Below are positions 8,822-18,603 of a stretch of DNA of 64,000 nt, in pieces (positions within the stretch are counted from its first letter, which is position 1; every line of letters begins with the position of its first letter). The notes under the pieces were generated by a model. It worked only from the letters and a program-made list of their open reading frames with translations, was not told the origin of the DNA and did not search any database. The translations under genes were made by a program, and so were the position numbers. Source of the DNA: Rheinheimera sp. (GTDB taxonomy: Bacteria; Pseudomonadota; Gammaproteobacteria; Enterobacterales; Alteromonadaceae); assembly GCA_008015325.1 (NCBI GenBank), contig SSFI01000014.1:103343-167342 (forward strand). Reading direction: 5' to 3'.

Positions 8822-9143
8822 ACATCTATTGCAGATGCCTCTGTAAAAGCGCTGTCAGCCAGACCAGCAGCCCATGCTGATCTGGCTGCTGGCAGACACT
8901 TCCAGCCTTGCTGATCATGCATCGCATTCCAGACCAGAAGACCTGAATTGTTGTGTCGAGCATTCGATTTTACCCCTTCTTGCGCTTTTTTCTAAATCGA
9001 TTAAGATTCTGCTATACACAGTCGCGAAACCGGTGTAAAACTAATGTACGACGATTGGCGGGACTTCTGCCTGCCTCGCCTCGTGCGACAGCAAACAACA
9101 ACCAAACAACAATATAGTGCCAATCAGGCCAGGATCAGACGAG
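8822..9143. other. Intergenic region upstream of amylosucrase
   Basis: About 320 bp without a supported gene. It contains the palindromic operator described at 8992-9005. No strong terminator was seen after the TonB-like gene. Confidence 0.5.
8992..9005. promoter_or_regulatory. Candidate LacI-type operator upstream of amylosucrase
   Basis: CTAAATCGATTAAG (minus strand CTTAATCGATTTAG) lies about 140 bp before the amylosucrase start. It matches both sites before the TonB-dependent receptor (21699, 21790) at 12 of 14 positions, giving consensus CTTAATCGWTTWAG with a central CG. Confidence 0.6.
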
Positions 9144-11063
<1,920 letters not shown>

Positions 11064-11211
11064 CGGCTGTTCAGCTGAAGCGCCGGCCCGGATAGCAGAG
11101 CGAAAACGCGCCGGCGTTGTTGTTGGTAAAACCTGAAGGGAATAAAAGGGACAAGTCCTTACCAGCACAGTATGATCTCCAGCTTTTCCAACACAGCAGC
11201 CGGAGTGTCCG

Positions 11212-12318
11212 ATGATCAAAACTGCAGTAATTGGCTTTGGCCTGTCCGCCCGGGTGTTCCACCTGCCTTTTCTTGCCAGCAATGCCGACTTTAACCTGGT
11301 CGGCATCAGTACCGCACAGCCAGACGCCGCTTTGTGTTGGCCCGGTGTAAAGATTTACACCGATGCCAACAGTTTGATCCAGCACACTGACGCCAGTCTG
11401 ATTGTGATCACGGCGCCAAACCGCACACACTTCAGCCTCGCCAAAACCGCTTTGCTCGCCGGCAAAGATGTATTGGTGGAAAAGCCGCTGGCGGTGACGA
11501 TGGCCGAAGCCATCGAGCTTGAAAAGCTGGCACAGCAGCATCAGCGCAAACTGACGGTGTTTCATAACCGGCGTTTTGATGATGATTTTGTCGCGCTGCA
11601 ACAGCTAATGCTTTCAGGCCAGCTTGGCACTGTGCAGCTGATGTACTCGCGCTTTGACCGCTTTCGGCCACAAGTGCAGGCGCGCTGGAAAGAGTCGGCG
11701 GAGCCAGGCAATGGCGTGTTATATGATTTAGCGCCGCATCTGCTGGATCAGGCCATTGTGCTGTTTGGCGCTCCGGACAGCATCACTGCAAGCTGTCAGA
11801 GCCTGCGTGGCGACACATCACAAGCAGCGGCCGGTATCGATTATTTTCAGCTGCGGCTTGATTACCAGGCAACAGCGGCGTTGCCCGCCCGACAGGTTTT
11901 GCTCAGTTCATCACCTTTTTGTGCCCATCCGGCACCGCGTTTTGAATTACACGGCACCGGCGGCAGTGTGGTGAGTTTCGGGCTGGACCCGCAGGAGCAA
12001 TTACTGCGTAGCGCGCTGCAGCAGACTCCCCATCAGCCCACGGCAGTGTTTGATGACGCTGCCTGGCAACAGCGCTCGCTGCAGCGCCACGCCGACATTT
12101 GGACCGCATCAGGACACGGCACACTGCCATTTACCAACAGCCATTATGGTGATTTTTATCAGCAACTGGCGCTTTATCTGCAGGATCTCGGTCCGGCACC
12201 TGTTGCGCTTGCCAACGCCATACTGGGCTTGCAACTGATTGAGCTGGCGCTGCAAAGCAGCCGGGAGCAGCGCACCATCAAGACCGGCTCAGCCAGCTGT
12301 GACGCCGGGGGAGCCTGA
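11212..12318 (+). CDS. Gfo/Idh/MocA family oxidoreductase
   Basis: A 368-aa protein with the N-terminal dinucleotide fold KTAVIGFGLSARVFHLPF, ITAPNRTHFSLAKTAL, DVLVEKPLAVTMAEA (EKP motif) and NGVLYDLAPHLLDQAI (DxxxH active-site region). The variant GLSARVFH opening resembles the YdgJ/YhhX branch. ATG 11212 is preceded by CGGAG at six bases. It is downstream of amylosucrase on the same strand and may be cotranscribed, which suggests a role in sugar or polyol interconversion. The substrate is unknown. The 3' end overlaps the convergent gene at 12289 by 30 bp. Confidence 0.9.
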   Translation: MIKTAVIGFGLSARVFHLPFLASNADFNLVGISTAQPDAALCWPGVKIYTDANSLIQHTDASLIVITAPNRTHFSLAKTALLAGKDVLVEKPLAVTMAEAIELEKLAQQHQRKLTVFHNRRFDDDFVALQQLMLSGQLGTVQLMYSRFDRFRPQVQARWKESAEPGNGVLYDLAPHLLDQAIVLFGAPDSITASCQSLRGDTSQAAAGIDYFQLRLDYQATAALPARQVLLSSSPFCAHPAPRFELHGTGGSVVSFGLDPQEQLLRSALQQTPHQPTAVFDDAAWQQRSLQRHADIWTASGHGTLPFTNSHYGDFYQQLALYLQDLGPAPVALANAILGLQLIELALQSSREQRTIKTGSASCDAGGA

Positions 12319-13251
12319 CGCTGAGTCGAGCAAATACGGCAAAAACTGCGCTTTGCGTTTCCAGAACAATAAACCGGCAGAACCCTGCTCAAGGGCACCA
12401 TAACTGAAATAGTCGATGCCTTGCAGCCAGGGTTTGTCCCGTTGCAATAACATGCTGACCAACTCCAGATGCAAAAGGCTCATCACCCCTTGATGTTGGT
12501 ACTGCGCATGCCCCATCAGTTCAGCATAACGCAGCATATTGCCTATCCGATGTAGCCGGGCATAGGCCAGTAATTGTTGTGACGTGACTACGTCCCCTTG
12601 CTGGTAACCGCTAACAGGTTTAAACACCCCCAGATACAAATCCCAATGTTCAGCGGCGTCGGGCAGCTGTAGTGGCTGAAACTGCGTCGGAGCGCCGCCA
12701 AGATCGGATAATGTCAGAGTGAAAGCATCGAGCACAGGTCCAAAAGCACGAACTTTTCGTGACCGGCGGATCGCCAGCATATCGGGCGTGTGGTTGGCCA
12801 GCATAAAAGGTTGCACCACCAAACCGGCGCGACGGGCTTTTTCGGCTTCGCGCCAGAAATTGCCGGCATTTTTCTTCAGCTGACGATTGAACTGCAGCGC
12901 ATCGGCGTAATGACACAACGGCAACAACATTGCGATGCCGCGCCGCACTGGCTGCCCGGCCTGCACAAACTGGCGGTAGTAAGCCTGATATCGCCGGATC
13001 AAGGGCGACGTACTGCTCCCGGTGCCACTAAGATTTAGCTGCGCGACCGGCAACGCAGTGGTCGCAAGCGCCGGGACAAATTGCGCTAAGCGCTGTGGCC
13101 GTCGGCGACGAAACCACAAAGGCTCCAGCTGCTGCGTGTACCATTTACTGATCGCAGAGGTGAATTTACTGAAGAAAGCCAATAGCTGACCCTGTCCGCT
13201 AAAAACCCAGATCCTAAAGCGCAGCCGGCAATAACTCAATGCCGGCTGCAC
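12289..13251 (-). CDS. Conserved hypothetical protein, GNAT-like C-terminal half (uncertain)
   Basis: Up to 320 aa, not recognised with confidence. The body from about residue 75 reads as a folded domain with many aromatic and basic residues. The segment IGNMLRYAELMGHAQYQHQGVMSLLHLELV followed by DYFSYGAL and GLLFWKRKAQFLPYLL is reminiscent of acetyltransferase-fold proteins that compare a substrate with a peptide-like region. No signal peptide is obvious. The GTG start at 13251 lies inside the hairpin following the GH97 gene; a TTG at 13182 preceded by CAGGGTCAGCTA is a plausible true start. It may be cotranscribed behind the GH97 gene, but the hairpin suggests separation. Confidence 0.6.
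   Translation of the reverse strand: MQPALSYCRLRFRIWVFSGQGQLLAFFSKFTSAISKWYTQQLEPLWFRRRRPQRLAQFVPALATTALPVAQLNLSGTGSSTSPLIRRYQAYYRQFVQAGQPVRRGIAMLLPLCHYADALQFNRQLKKNAGNFWREAEKARRAGLVVQPFMLANHTPDMLAIRRSRKVRAFGPVLDAFTLTLSDLGGAPTQFQPLQLPDAAEHWDLYLGVFKPVSGYQQGDVVTSQQLLAYARLHRIGNMLRYAELMGHAQYQHQGVMSLLHLELVSMLLQRDKPWLQGIDYFSYGALEQGSAGLLFWKRKAQFLPYLLDSASGSPGVTAG
13224..13246 (-). terminator. Hairpin after the GH97 gene
   Basis: GCCGGCA and TGCCGGC form a 7-bp perfect stem with a nine-base loop, 17 bp past the GH97 stop on the minus strand. The T-run is poor, so it may be a partial terminator or an mRNA-stabilising hairpin. Confidence 0.4.
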
Positions 13252-13262
13252 AGATCTGCCGA

Positions 13263-15344
13263 TTAATGCGGCACGAACTCCATGGCAGCGCCACCACCGG
13301 GTGCCAACGACAGCTCCAGCACATCTTTGCTGTTAACCGCACGCCGCTGAATTTGATACGCCATTGGATTGGTTTGCCAGTGCGCTTCCGGCGCATCCAG
13401 ATACAGCACAGCGTCATAAATCTTGTCAGCGTCTAAAAACGACAACGGCAGTTTGACTGTGCGGGCCTGCTCATTACTCGTAGCGCCGACAAACCAGCGG
13501 TTGGAGTGTTTATCCTGCCGTGCCATCACCAGGTACTGACCGATTTTGCCGTCCAGCGCCACACTCTGTTGCCAGTCGGTCGGCACCGCACCAATAAAAG
13601 CAAACGCCGGATGCAGTTTGCCGCCCGGTGCATAATTTTCCGGCAAATCGGCCACCATCTGCAGCGGGCTATACAAAGTGACATACAGTGCCAACTGATT
13701 GACCAAGGTGCTCGGCACACGGTTATTCGGCCGGTGTTTTTGGTAGTTGAAGTTAAAAATGCCCGGCGTGAAATCAATGGGCCCGGACAAACCGCGGGTA
13801 AAAGGAATAATCACCGTGTGATTGGGCGCATTGCCGGTATCCGGGCTGCCGCCGTTATACTCCATACCGCGTACCGATTCGCGTGTCATCAGATTCGGGT
13901 AAGTGCGGCTTAAGCCAGTGTCTTTCACCGTTTCATGCGCATTGACCATCACCTTGTGTGCAGCTGCAGTGTCGACCACTTTTTTAAAGTGCTGCACCAT
14001 ATACTGGCCGTCATGCCACTCACGTCCGTCCAGCCGTTTGCCGACATACCCCATCTTGACGCTGTGGATACCAAGGCGCTGGTAGTACTTAAATGCATCG
14101 GCCATTTGTTGTTCGTAATAAGTGATACCAGCAGCGGTTTCATGATGGCCGATCAGGCCAACGCCTTTGGCTTTGGCATAAGCGGCGACTTTATCGATAT
14201 CGAAGCCTTTCACTGGTTTGGTGAAACTAAAGGTCGGCGGCCGCTGCCACCACTGCCCTTCCCAGCCCTGATTCCAGCCCTCAACCAATAAGCCGTCGAT
14301 GTCATGTTTGCTCGCAAAATCAATATATTGCATGGCGCGTGCTGTCGTTGCGCCTTGCAGCGGGCCCGGCGACCAGTCTCTTTCGCCAATATGCATCTCC
14401 CACCAGATGCCCATGTATTTACCCGGTTTAATGTAGCTGGTATCTGTACCGGCAGCCATTGGTTCATTCAGGTTTAAAATCAGGCTGGAATTTAAAAGTG
14501 CCGCTTCAGTCGGCGCGATTTGGATAGTACGCCATGGGCTTTGGAATGGTGCTTTGGTGTAAACCCGTTCGACCTGTGCAGCAGTATCATTGCCAGAATT
14601 GGCACCGCCCCAGGGCATCAGGTCGGCTTTCAGCGTGATATGGTTGTCGGTGATATTGCGCAGCGTCATTGAGCTGTAATCAACCAGCGCTGCTTCATGC
14701 ACGGCCAGCGCGATGCCATCATCAGTTAAGGTCAGCGGCGTATGCGCCACCGATACAGTCGATAACGCCGAATTCATATACTGATATTCAAAACTTAAGT
14801 TGCGGTACGCCTCAATCCACCAGGTGGAGAAGTTACGGGCAAAAGCAAATTCAGTCAGCTCATCGGTGATGACCAAATCGCCCGCCAGCGCCGGCTGCGC
14901 TGGCAGCTGGTAACGAAACGCCACCCCGTCATCATAACTGCGAAACACCAGTGTGAACTTGCGGCCTGGCGCTTTGGACTCCTGCAACTGCAACGTCAGT
15001 TCATTAAAATGATCGCGGATCTTGCTGCGTTGGCCCCATACCGGCTGCCAGGTTAAATCCTGACTGCGGTTACTGACCTTGCCCGCCACCAGGCCAGTTT
15101 TTAATGGCGGCTGGCCTTTAAACACCAGCCCCAGCACCGACGGCTTTAACACCGCTTTGCCACGATAACTGACCTGATAGGTCAGCGCTTCACCAGACAA
15201 CACCAGCTCCACGCTAATTTGCTGGTCCGGCGACAACAACTGCCAGCGCTGCGGCGTTATGAGCTGCTCTTCGGCCTGCACTGCGCCAACCAGTAGCAGG
15301 ACACTGAGCGTCAACACGCGGCTGATGTGATGATAAAACGCCAT
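13263..15344 (-). CDS. GH97 family alpha-glucosidase/alpha-galactosidase-type glycoside hydrolase
   Basis: A 693-aa exported enzyme with signal peptide ISRVLTLSVLLLVGAVQAEE. It has the three GH97 parts: N-terminal beta-supersandwich, a TIM barrel (MGIWWEMHIGERDW, DIDGLLVEGWNQGWEGQW, MVNAHETVKDTGLSRTYPN, TRESVRGMEYNGG) and a C-terminal beta domain. Length matches SusB-type enzymes, which are inverting alpha-glucosidases; retaining members act on alpha-galactosides. ATG 15344 with GGAG five bases upstream is preferred to ATG 15365. It follows the two halogenase-family genes by about 55 bp, so all three may share a transcript. Expected role: periplasmic trimming of imported alpha-glucooligosaccharides. 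Confidence 0.92.
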   Translation of the reverse strand: MAFYHHISRVLTLSVLLLVGAVQAEEQLITPQRWQLLSPDQQISVELVLSGEALTYQVSYRGKAVLKPSVLGLVFKGQPPLKTGLVAGKVSNRSQDLTWQPVWGQRSKIRDHFNELTLQLQESKAPGRKFTLVFRSYDDGVAFRYQLPAQPALAGDLVITDELTEFAFARNFSTWWIEAYRNLSFEYQYMNSALSTVSVAHTPLTLTDDGIALAVHEAALVDYSSMTLRNITDNHITLKADLMPWGGANSGNDTAAQVERVYTKAPFQSPWRTIQIAPTEAALLNSSLILNLNEPMAAGTDTSYIKPGKYMGIWWEMHIGERDWSPGPLQGATTARAMQYIDFASKHDIDGLLVEGWNQGWEGQWWQRPPTFSFTKPVKGFDIDKVAAYAKAKGVGLIGHHETAAGITYYEQQMADAFKYYQRLGIHSVKMGYVGKRLDGREWHDGQYMVQHFKKVVDTAAAHKVMVNAHETVKDTGLSRTYPNLMTRESVRGMEYNGGSPDTGNAPNHTVIIPFTRGLSGPIDFTPGIFNFNYQKHRPNNRVPSTLVNQLALYVTLYSPLQMVADLPENYAPGGKLHPAFAFIGAVPTDWQQSVALDGKIGQYLVMARQDKHSNRWFVGATSNEQARTVKLPLSFLDADKIYDAVLYLDAPEAHWQTNPMAYQIQRRAVNSKDVLELSLAPGGGAAMEFVPH

Positions 15345-15399
15345 AGCTGCTCCATTTTTGTTCATCGGTTTGGATTGTTCCCTTGGATTTCCGGTTGCA

Positions 15400-16962
15400 T
15401 TATTCAGCGCGCCACAGCAAATGCTGTGGCTGAAAATTCAGGCTACAGCCTTGAAAAAATGCGGCCAGCTGAAGCTCAGTAAAAGCGTCACTGACGCCGG
15501 CCGGCTGCGGTTGGCGCAGCGGCGGAAATACGCCATACCCTGCCAGCAGACAATGCCAGGACGTGGCACCGAAATGACTGTCGAGTTGTTGTCGGGCAAT
15601 TTCATTGGCCAAATCCCCCTGGCGAAACCACACATCCAGAATTTGCCGCAGTGACTCGGACAGCTGCATATTGCTGCTATTGGCACGCCAGTAATGGCTG
15701 TCACTGCGACTGCTCAGTTTGTAATGCGCAACGATGTAATCGCGCACCGCTTCAAAGCGCTGGTGCACCTGACGGTTAAATTCGGCCTGTCCTTTCGCAG
15801 TAAAATCGGCAAAAGCATCAATAAATTGCTCAATCGAGCTTTGCACCAGATGCAGCGCGGTGGCCTCCAAAGGCTCAATAAACCCTTGGGACAAGCCAAG
15901 CGCCAGACAGTTTTTCTCCCAGCTACGACTGACCTGACCGACTTTCATCTGCAGATGGCGGGCATTTACCTCAGTATCCGGCAGCCCCAGGTGCTGACGT
16001 AATTCAAGCTCAGCGGCGTCTTTGGCAATAAACGCCGAGCTGTAGACATAGCCGTTGCCAGTGCGATGGCGCAGCGGAATTTGCCAGGCCCAGCCATTGC
16101 TCAGTGCCGTGGCGCGGGTTTCCACCGGCGGCATGGCAAAAGCGTCGGTGGGCAGTACCACCGCGGCATCGTTAAACAGGTTGCTGGCAAAAGATTCAAA
16201 CGGCACCTGCAACGTCTGTTGCAATAAACTGGAACGAAAGCCAGTGCAATCGACAAAAAAATCCGCGCTGATGACCTGTGTAACTTTGGCCCCGCCGTCC
16301 GCTGTTTCACCAGTCAGGCTGCCAATGCAGCCATCTGATAACTGATTGACTTGCGTCACAGTCATCGCGTGATAGTTCACACCAAGCGCCAGCGCTTTTT
16401 GCTTTAAAAACTGGCCCAATAACCCTGAGTCAAAGTGATAGCCATATTCGATGCGAAACGGAAAATTCGCACTGGGCAGCGGTGCCAGCTTTTCTGCCGC
16501 CAGATAGCCGTTGAGCAGAAATTTCTCCGGGGATGTTTCGACCGCAAGCCCGAGCCGGCGCTTAAAACAATTGCTGTAAAACGCCGTTTCGCTGTGCAAA
16601 TCCGGCTGCGAAATAAACGGATGGCTGTAGTCTGCACCCAGCCCCATCACTTGGGCCGCCGGGCTCCAGTTCACAAAACGGATATTGGTCTTGTATGTGG
16701 CCTGACAGGCCGGCATCCATTCATTGTCTGGGATACCAAGTTTTTGGAAAAAACGTTTCAGTGACGGCGTCGAACCTTCACCGACGCCGATAATGCCGAT
16801 ATCGGGCGCTTCCAGCAGCGTGATTGTTACCGCGCGCTGATTCGCTGCGGCAGGTTTAAGCCATTTGTCAGCAAACAACAAAGCCGCCATCCAGCCGGCG
16901 GTGCCGCCACCAAGAATGACAAAATGAAAAGGCTGAGATGTCGCTGACAAGGTGGCAGTCAT
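15400..16962 (-). CDS. Tryptophan halogenase family flavoprotein (copy 1)
   Basis: A 520-aa flavin-dependent halogenase-family protein. The N-terminus has FVILGGGTAGWMAA (FAD site) and IIGVGEGSTPSL. The Lys in QATYKTNIRFVNW (residue 91) matches the catalytic Lys of PrnA-type halogenases, and the GWAWQIPL motif that distinguishes halogenases from monooxygenases is present. The EPLESTG segment reads EPLEATALHL, so the catalytic Glu is kept but the halide-binding Ser/Gly positions are changed. No signal peptide. It begins three bases after the stop of copy 2. Such genes are recurrent companions of TonB-dependent carbohydrate receptors in proteobacteria, with no proven function there. Confidence 0.9.
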   Translation of the reverse strand: MTATLSATSQPFHFVILGGGTAGWMAALLFADKWLKPAAANQRAVTITLLEAPDIGIIGVGEGSTPSLKRFFQKLGIPDNEWMPACQATYKTNIRFVNWSPAAQVMGLGADYSHPFISQPDLHSETAFYSNCFKRRLGLAVETSPEKFLLNGYLAAEKLAPLPSANFPFRIEYGYHFDSGLLGQFLKQKALALGVNYHAMTVTQVNQLSDGCIGSLTGETADGGAKVTQVISADFFVDCTGFRSSLLQQTLQVPFESFASNLFNDAAVVLPTDAFAMPPVETRATALSNGWAWQIPLRHRTGNGYVYSSAFIAKDAAELELRQHLGLPDTEVNARHLQMKVGQVSRSWEKNCLALGLSQGFIEPLEATALHLVQSSIEQFIDAFADFTAKGQAEFNRQVHQRFEAVRDYIVAHYKLSSRSDSHYWRANSSNMQLSESLRQILDVWFRQGDLANEIARQQLDSHFGATSWHCLLAGYGVFPPLRQPQPAGVSDAFTELQLAAFFQGCSLNFQPQHLLWRAE

Positions 16963-16965
16963 GGC

Positions 16966-18483
16966 TCAGGCCTTGCTGTAGCGGGCGAGGAAATCATCAT
17001 GCGACAACATCTGCGCCAGCGGCTGCTGTTTGGCGTCCTGCACTTTGGCCAGCGTCGCCAGCAGTTCAGTCTCAGTTGGTACTTTGGCAGCAGGATGATA
17101 ATCCTGCGGCACAATGCCCTGCCCGAGCATCACCTGGATCCAGCTGGCGTCGCGGAAAATATCGTTATGGTCATTAAATACCTGCGCCGACTGCCGAAAC
17201 AGCGCCATTTTGTCGCGAAGCCGCTCTGGTACTGTCATATTGCGCATATCGCGCCAGAAGGCTGAATCATCGCGCTCATTGGCGTGGTAATGCAGGATGA
17301 TAAAATCACGAATGGTCTCAAATTCCTGTTTCGAATCAGCGTTGTAGTAATCGACCACTGCATCAGTGATGCCTTGATTCGGGAACACTTTGAGCAGGCG
17401 CACAATGCCAGACTGGATCAGATGAATACTGGTCGATTCCAGCGGCTCCAGAAAACCACTGGACAGGCCAATCGCCACCACGTTTTTTGCCCACTGGCTG
17501 CTGGTGCGGCCGGTTTCAAAACTGATTTTGCGCGGCTCCGCCAGCGCTTTGCTGTCCAGATTCCCCATCAAAGTGCTATGTGCTTCGTCATCACTTAAAT
17601 AATCCGAGCTGTAGACAATACCGTTGCCGTTACGGTGCGTCAGCGGAATGCGCCATTGCCAGCCGGCTTTGTGCGCGATACTGCGGGTGTATGGCACTGT
17701 TTTGGCAAAACGTTCACTCGGCACTGCCAAAGCGCTGTTGGCCGGCAGGTATTTCGACCAGGATTCATAAGCCACGCCCAGTGTTTTGCGAATCAGCAAC
17801 GCACGTAAACCGGTACAGTCGACAAATAAATCGCCGCTGATTTTGCGGCCATCTTTGAGTTGCAGCGCTTCGATATGGCCAGACATGCCATGTTGCTCAA
17901 CCGCTTCAATCATGCCTTCAGTGCGTTTGACGCCGGCAGCTTCAGCAATTTTGCGTAAAAACTGGCCGTACAACGCCGAATCAAAATGATAAGCATACGG
18001 CATTTCATACACAGGATTTGGCGTTTTGATAATGTTAAATTTGCCGGCTTCACAGCACAGATAGTTTAAATCGTAGTCCCACAAGGATTGCTTTAGCCCG
18101 GCTTGCTTCGCGCGTAACCAATAATGCTGGAAGTTACAAAAACCCAGGCTCGCCCCCGGCGCGCCAAAGGTGTGGTAATAGCTCTCGCCGGGTTTACGCC
18201 AGTTTTCAAATTTAATCGCCAGCTTCATCGTGGCGTGGGTGTCACGCAAAAAAGCTTTTTCATCAAGGCCCAAATACTGATTAAAAATCTGAATGGGCGG
18301 AATAGTGGCTTCGCCGACACCGACAATACCGATGTCGTCCGACTCGACGAGTTCAATCTCCACACTGTCTGCCAGCACTTTTTTCAGCAAAGCAGCCGTC
18401 ATCCAGCCGGCTGTGCCGCCGCCGGCGACCACGACTTTACGAATGGGTTTACCGGCAGAGCAAGTTGCAGGTGTTTGATGCAT
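16966..18483 (-). CDS. Tryptophan halogenase family flavoprotein (copy 2)
   Basis: A 505-aa paralogue of the preceding gene. FAD site KVVVAGGGTAGWMTAALL, IVGVGEATIPPI, catalytic Lys in THATMKLAIKFENW (residue 87), GWQWRIPLTHRNGNG with the halogenase WxWxIP motif, and GFLEPLESTSIHLIQSG, where the PrnA-type Glu-Ser-Thr is preserved but Gly is Ser. ATG 18483 follows AAGGGAG. It is separated from the TonB-dependent receptor by a strong terminator, so it may be expressed by read-through or from its own promoter. The chloride-site difference between the copies suggests non-identical roles or substrates. Confidence 0.92.
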   Translation of the reverse strand: MHQTPATCSAGKPIRKVVVAGGGTAGWMTAALLKKVLADSVEIELVESDDIGIVGVGEATIPPIQIFNQYLGLDEKAFLRDTHATMKLAIKFENWRKPGESYYHTFGAPGASLGFCNFQHYWLRAKQAGLKQSLWDYDLNYLCCEAGKFNIIKTPNPVYEMPYAYHFDSALYGQFLRKIAEAAGVKRTEGMIEAVEQHGMSGHIEALQLKDGRKISGDLFVDCTGLRALLIRKTLGVAYESWSKYLPANSALAVPSERFAKTVPYTRSIAHKAGWQWRIPLTHRNGNGIVYSSDYLSDDEAHSTLMGNLDSKALAEPRKISFETGRTSSQWAKNVVAIGLSSGFLEPLESTSIHLIQSGIVRLLKVFPNQGITDAVVDYYNADSKQEFETIRDFIILHYHANERDDSAFWRDMRNMTVPERLRDKMALFRQSAQVFNDHNDIFRDASWIQVMLGQGIVPQDYHPAAKVPTETELLATLAKVQDAKQQPLAQMLSHDDFLARYSKA

Positions 18484-18553
18484 AACAACTCCCTTGCATA
18501 ATAATGTATGGGTCTAGACTCTGTACGCTACATTAAAGCCTACACCAATACAG

Positions 18554-18591
18554 AAAAAAGGCCTCAATACCAAGAACTTATTGAGGCCTTT
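18554..18591 (-). terminator. Rho-independent terminator after the TonB-dependent receptor
   Basis: On the minus strand AAAGGCCTCAATA pairs with TATTGAGGCCTTT around a short loop and is followed by a T-run, 13 bp past the receptor stop. It separates receptor and halogenase genes, probably giving excess receptor mRNA. Confidence 0.85.
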
Positions 18592-18603
18592 ACACCGGGT
18601 CGG

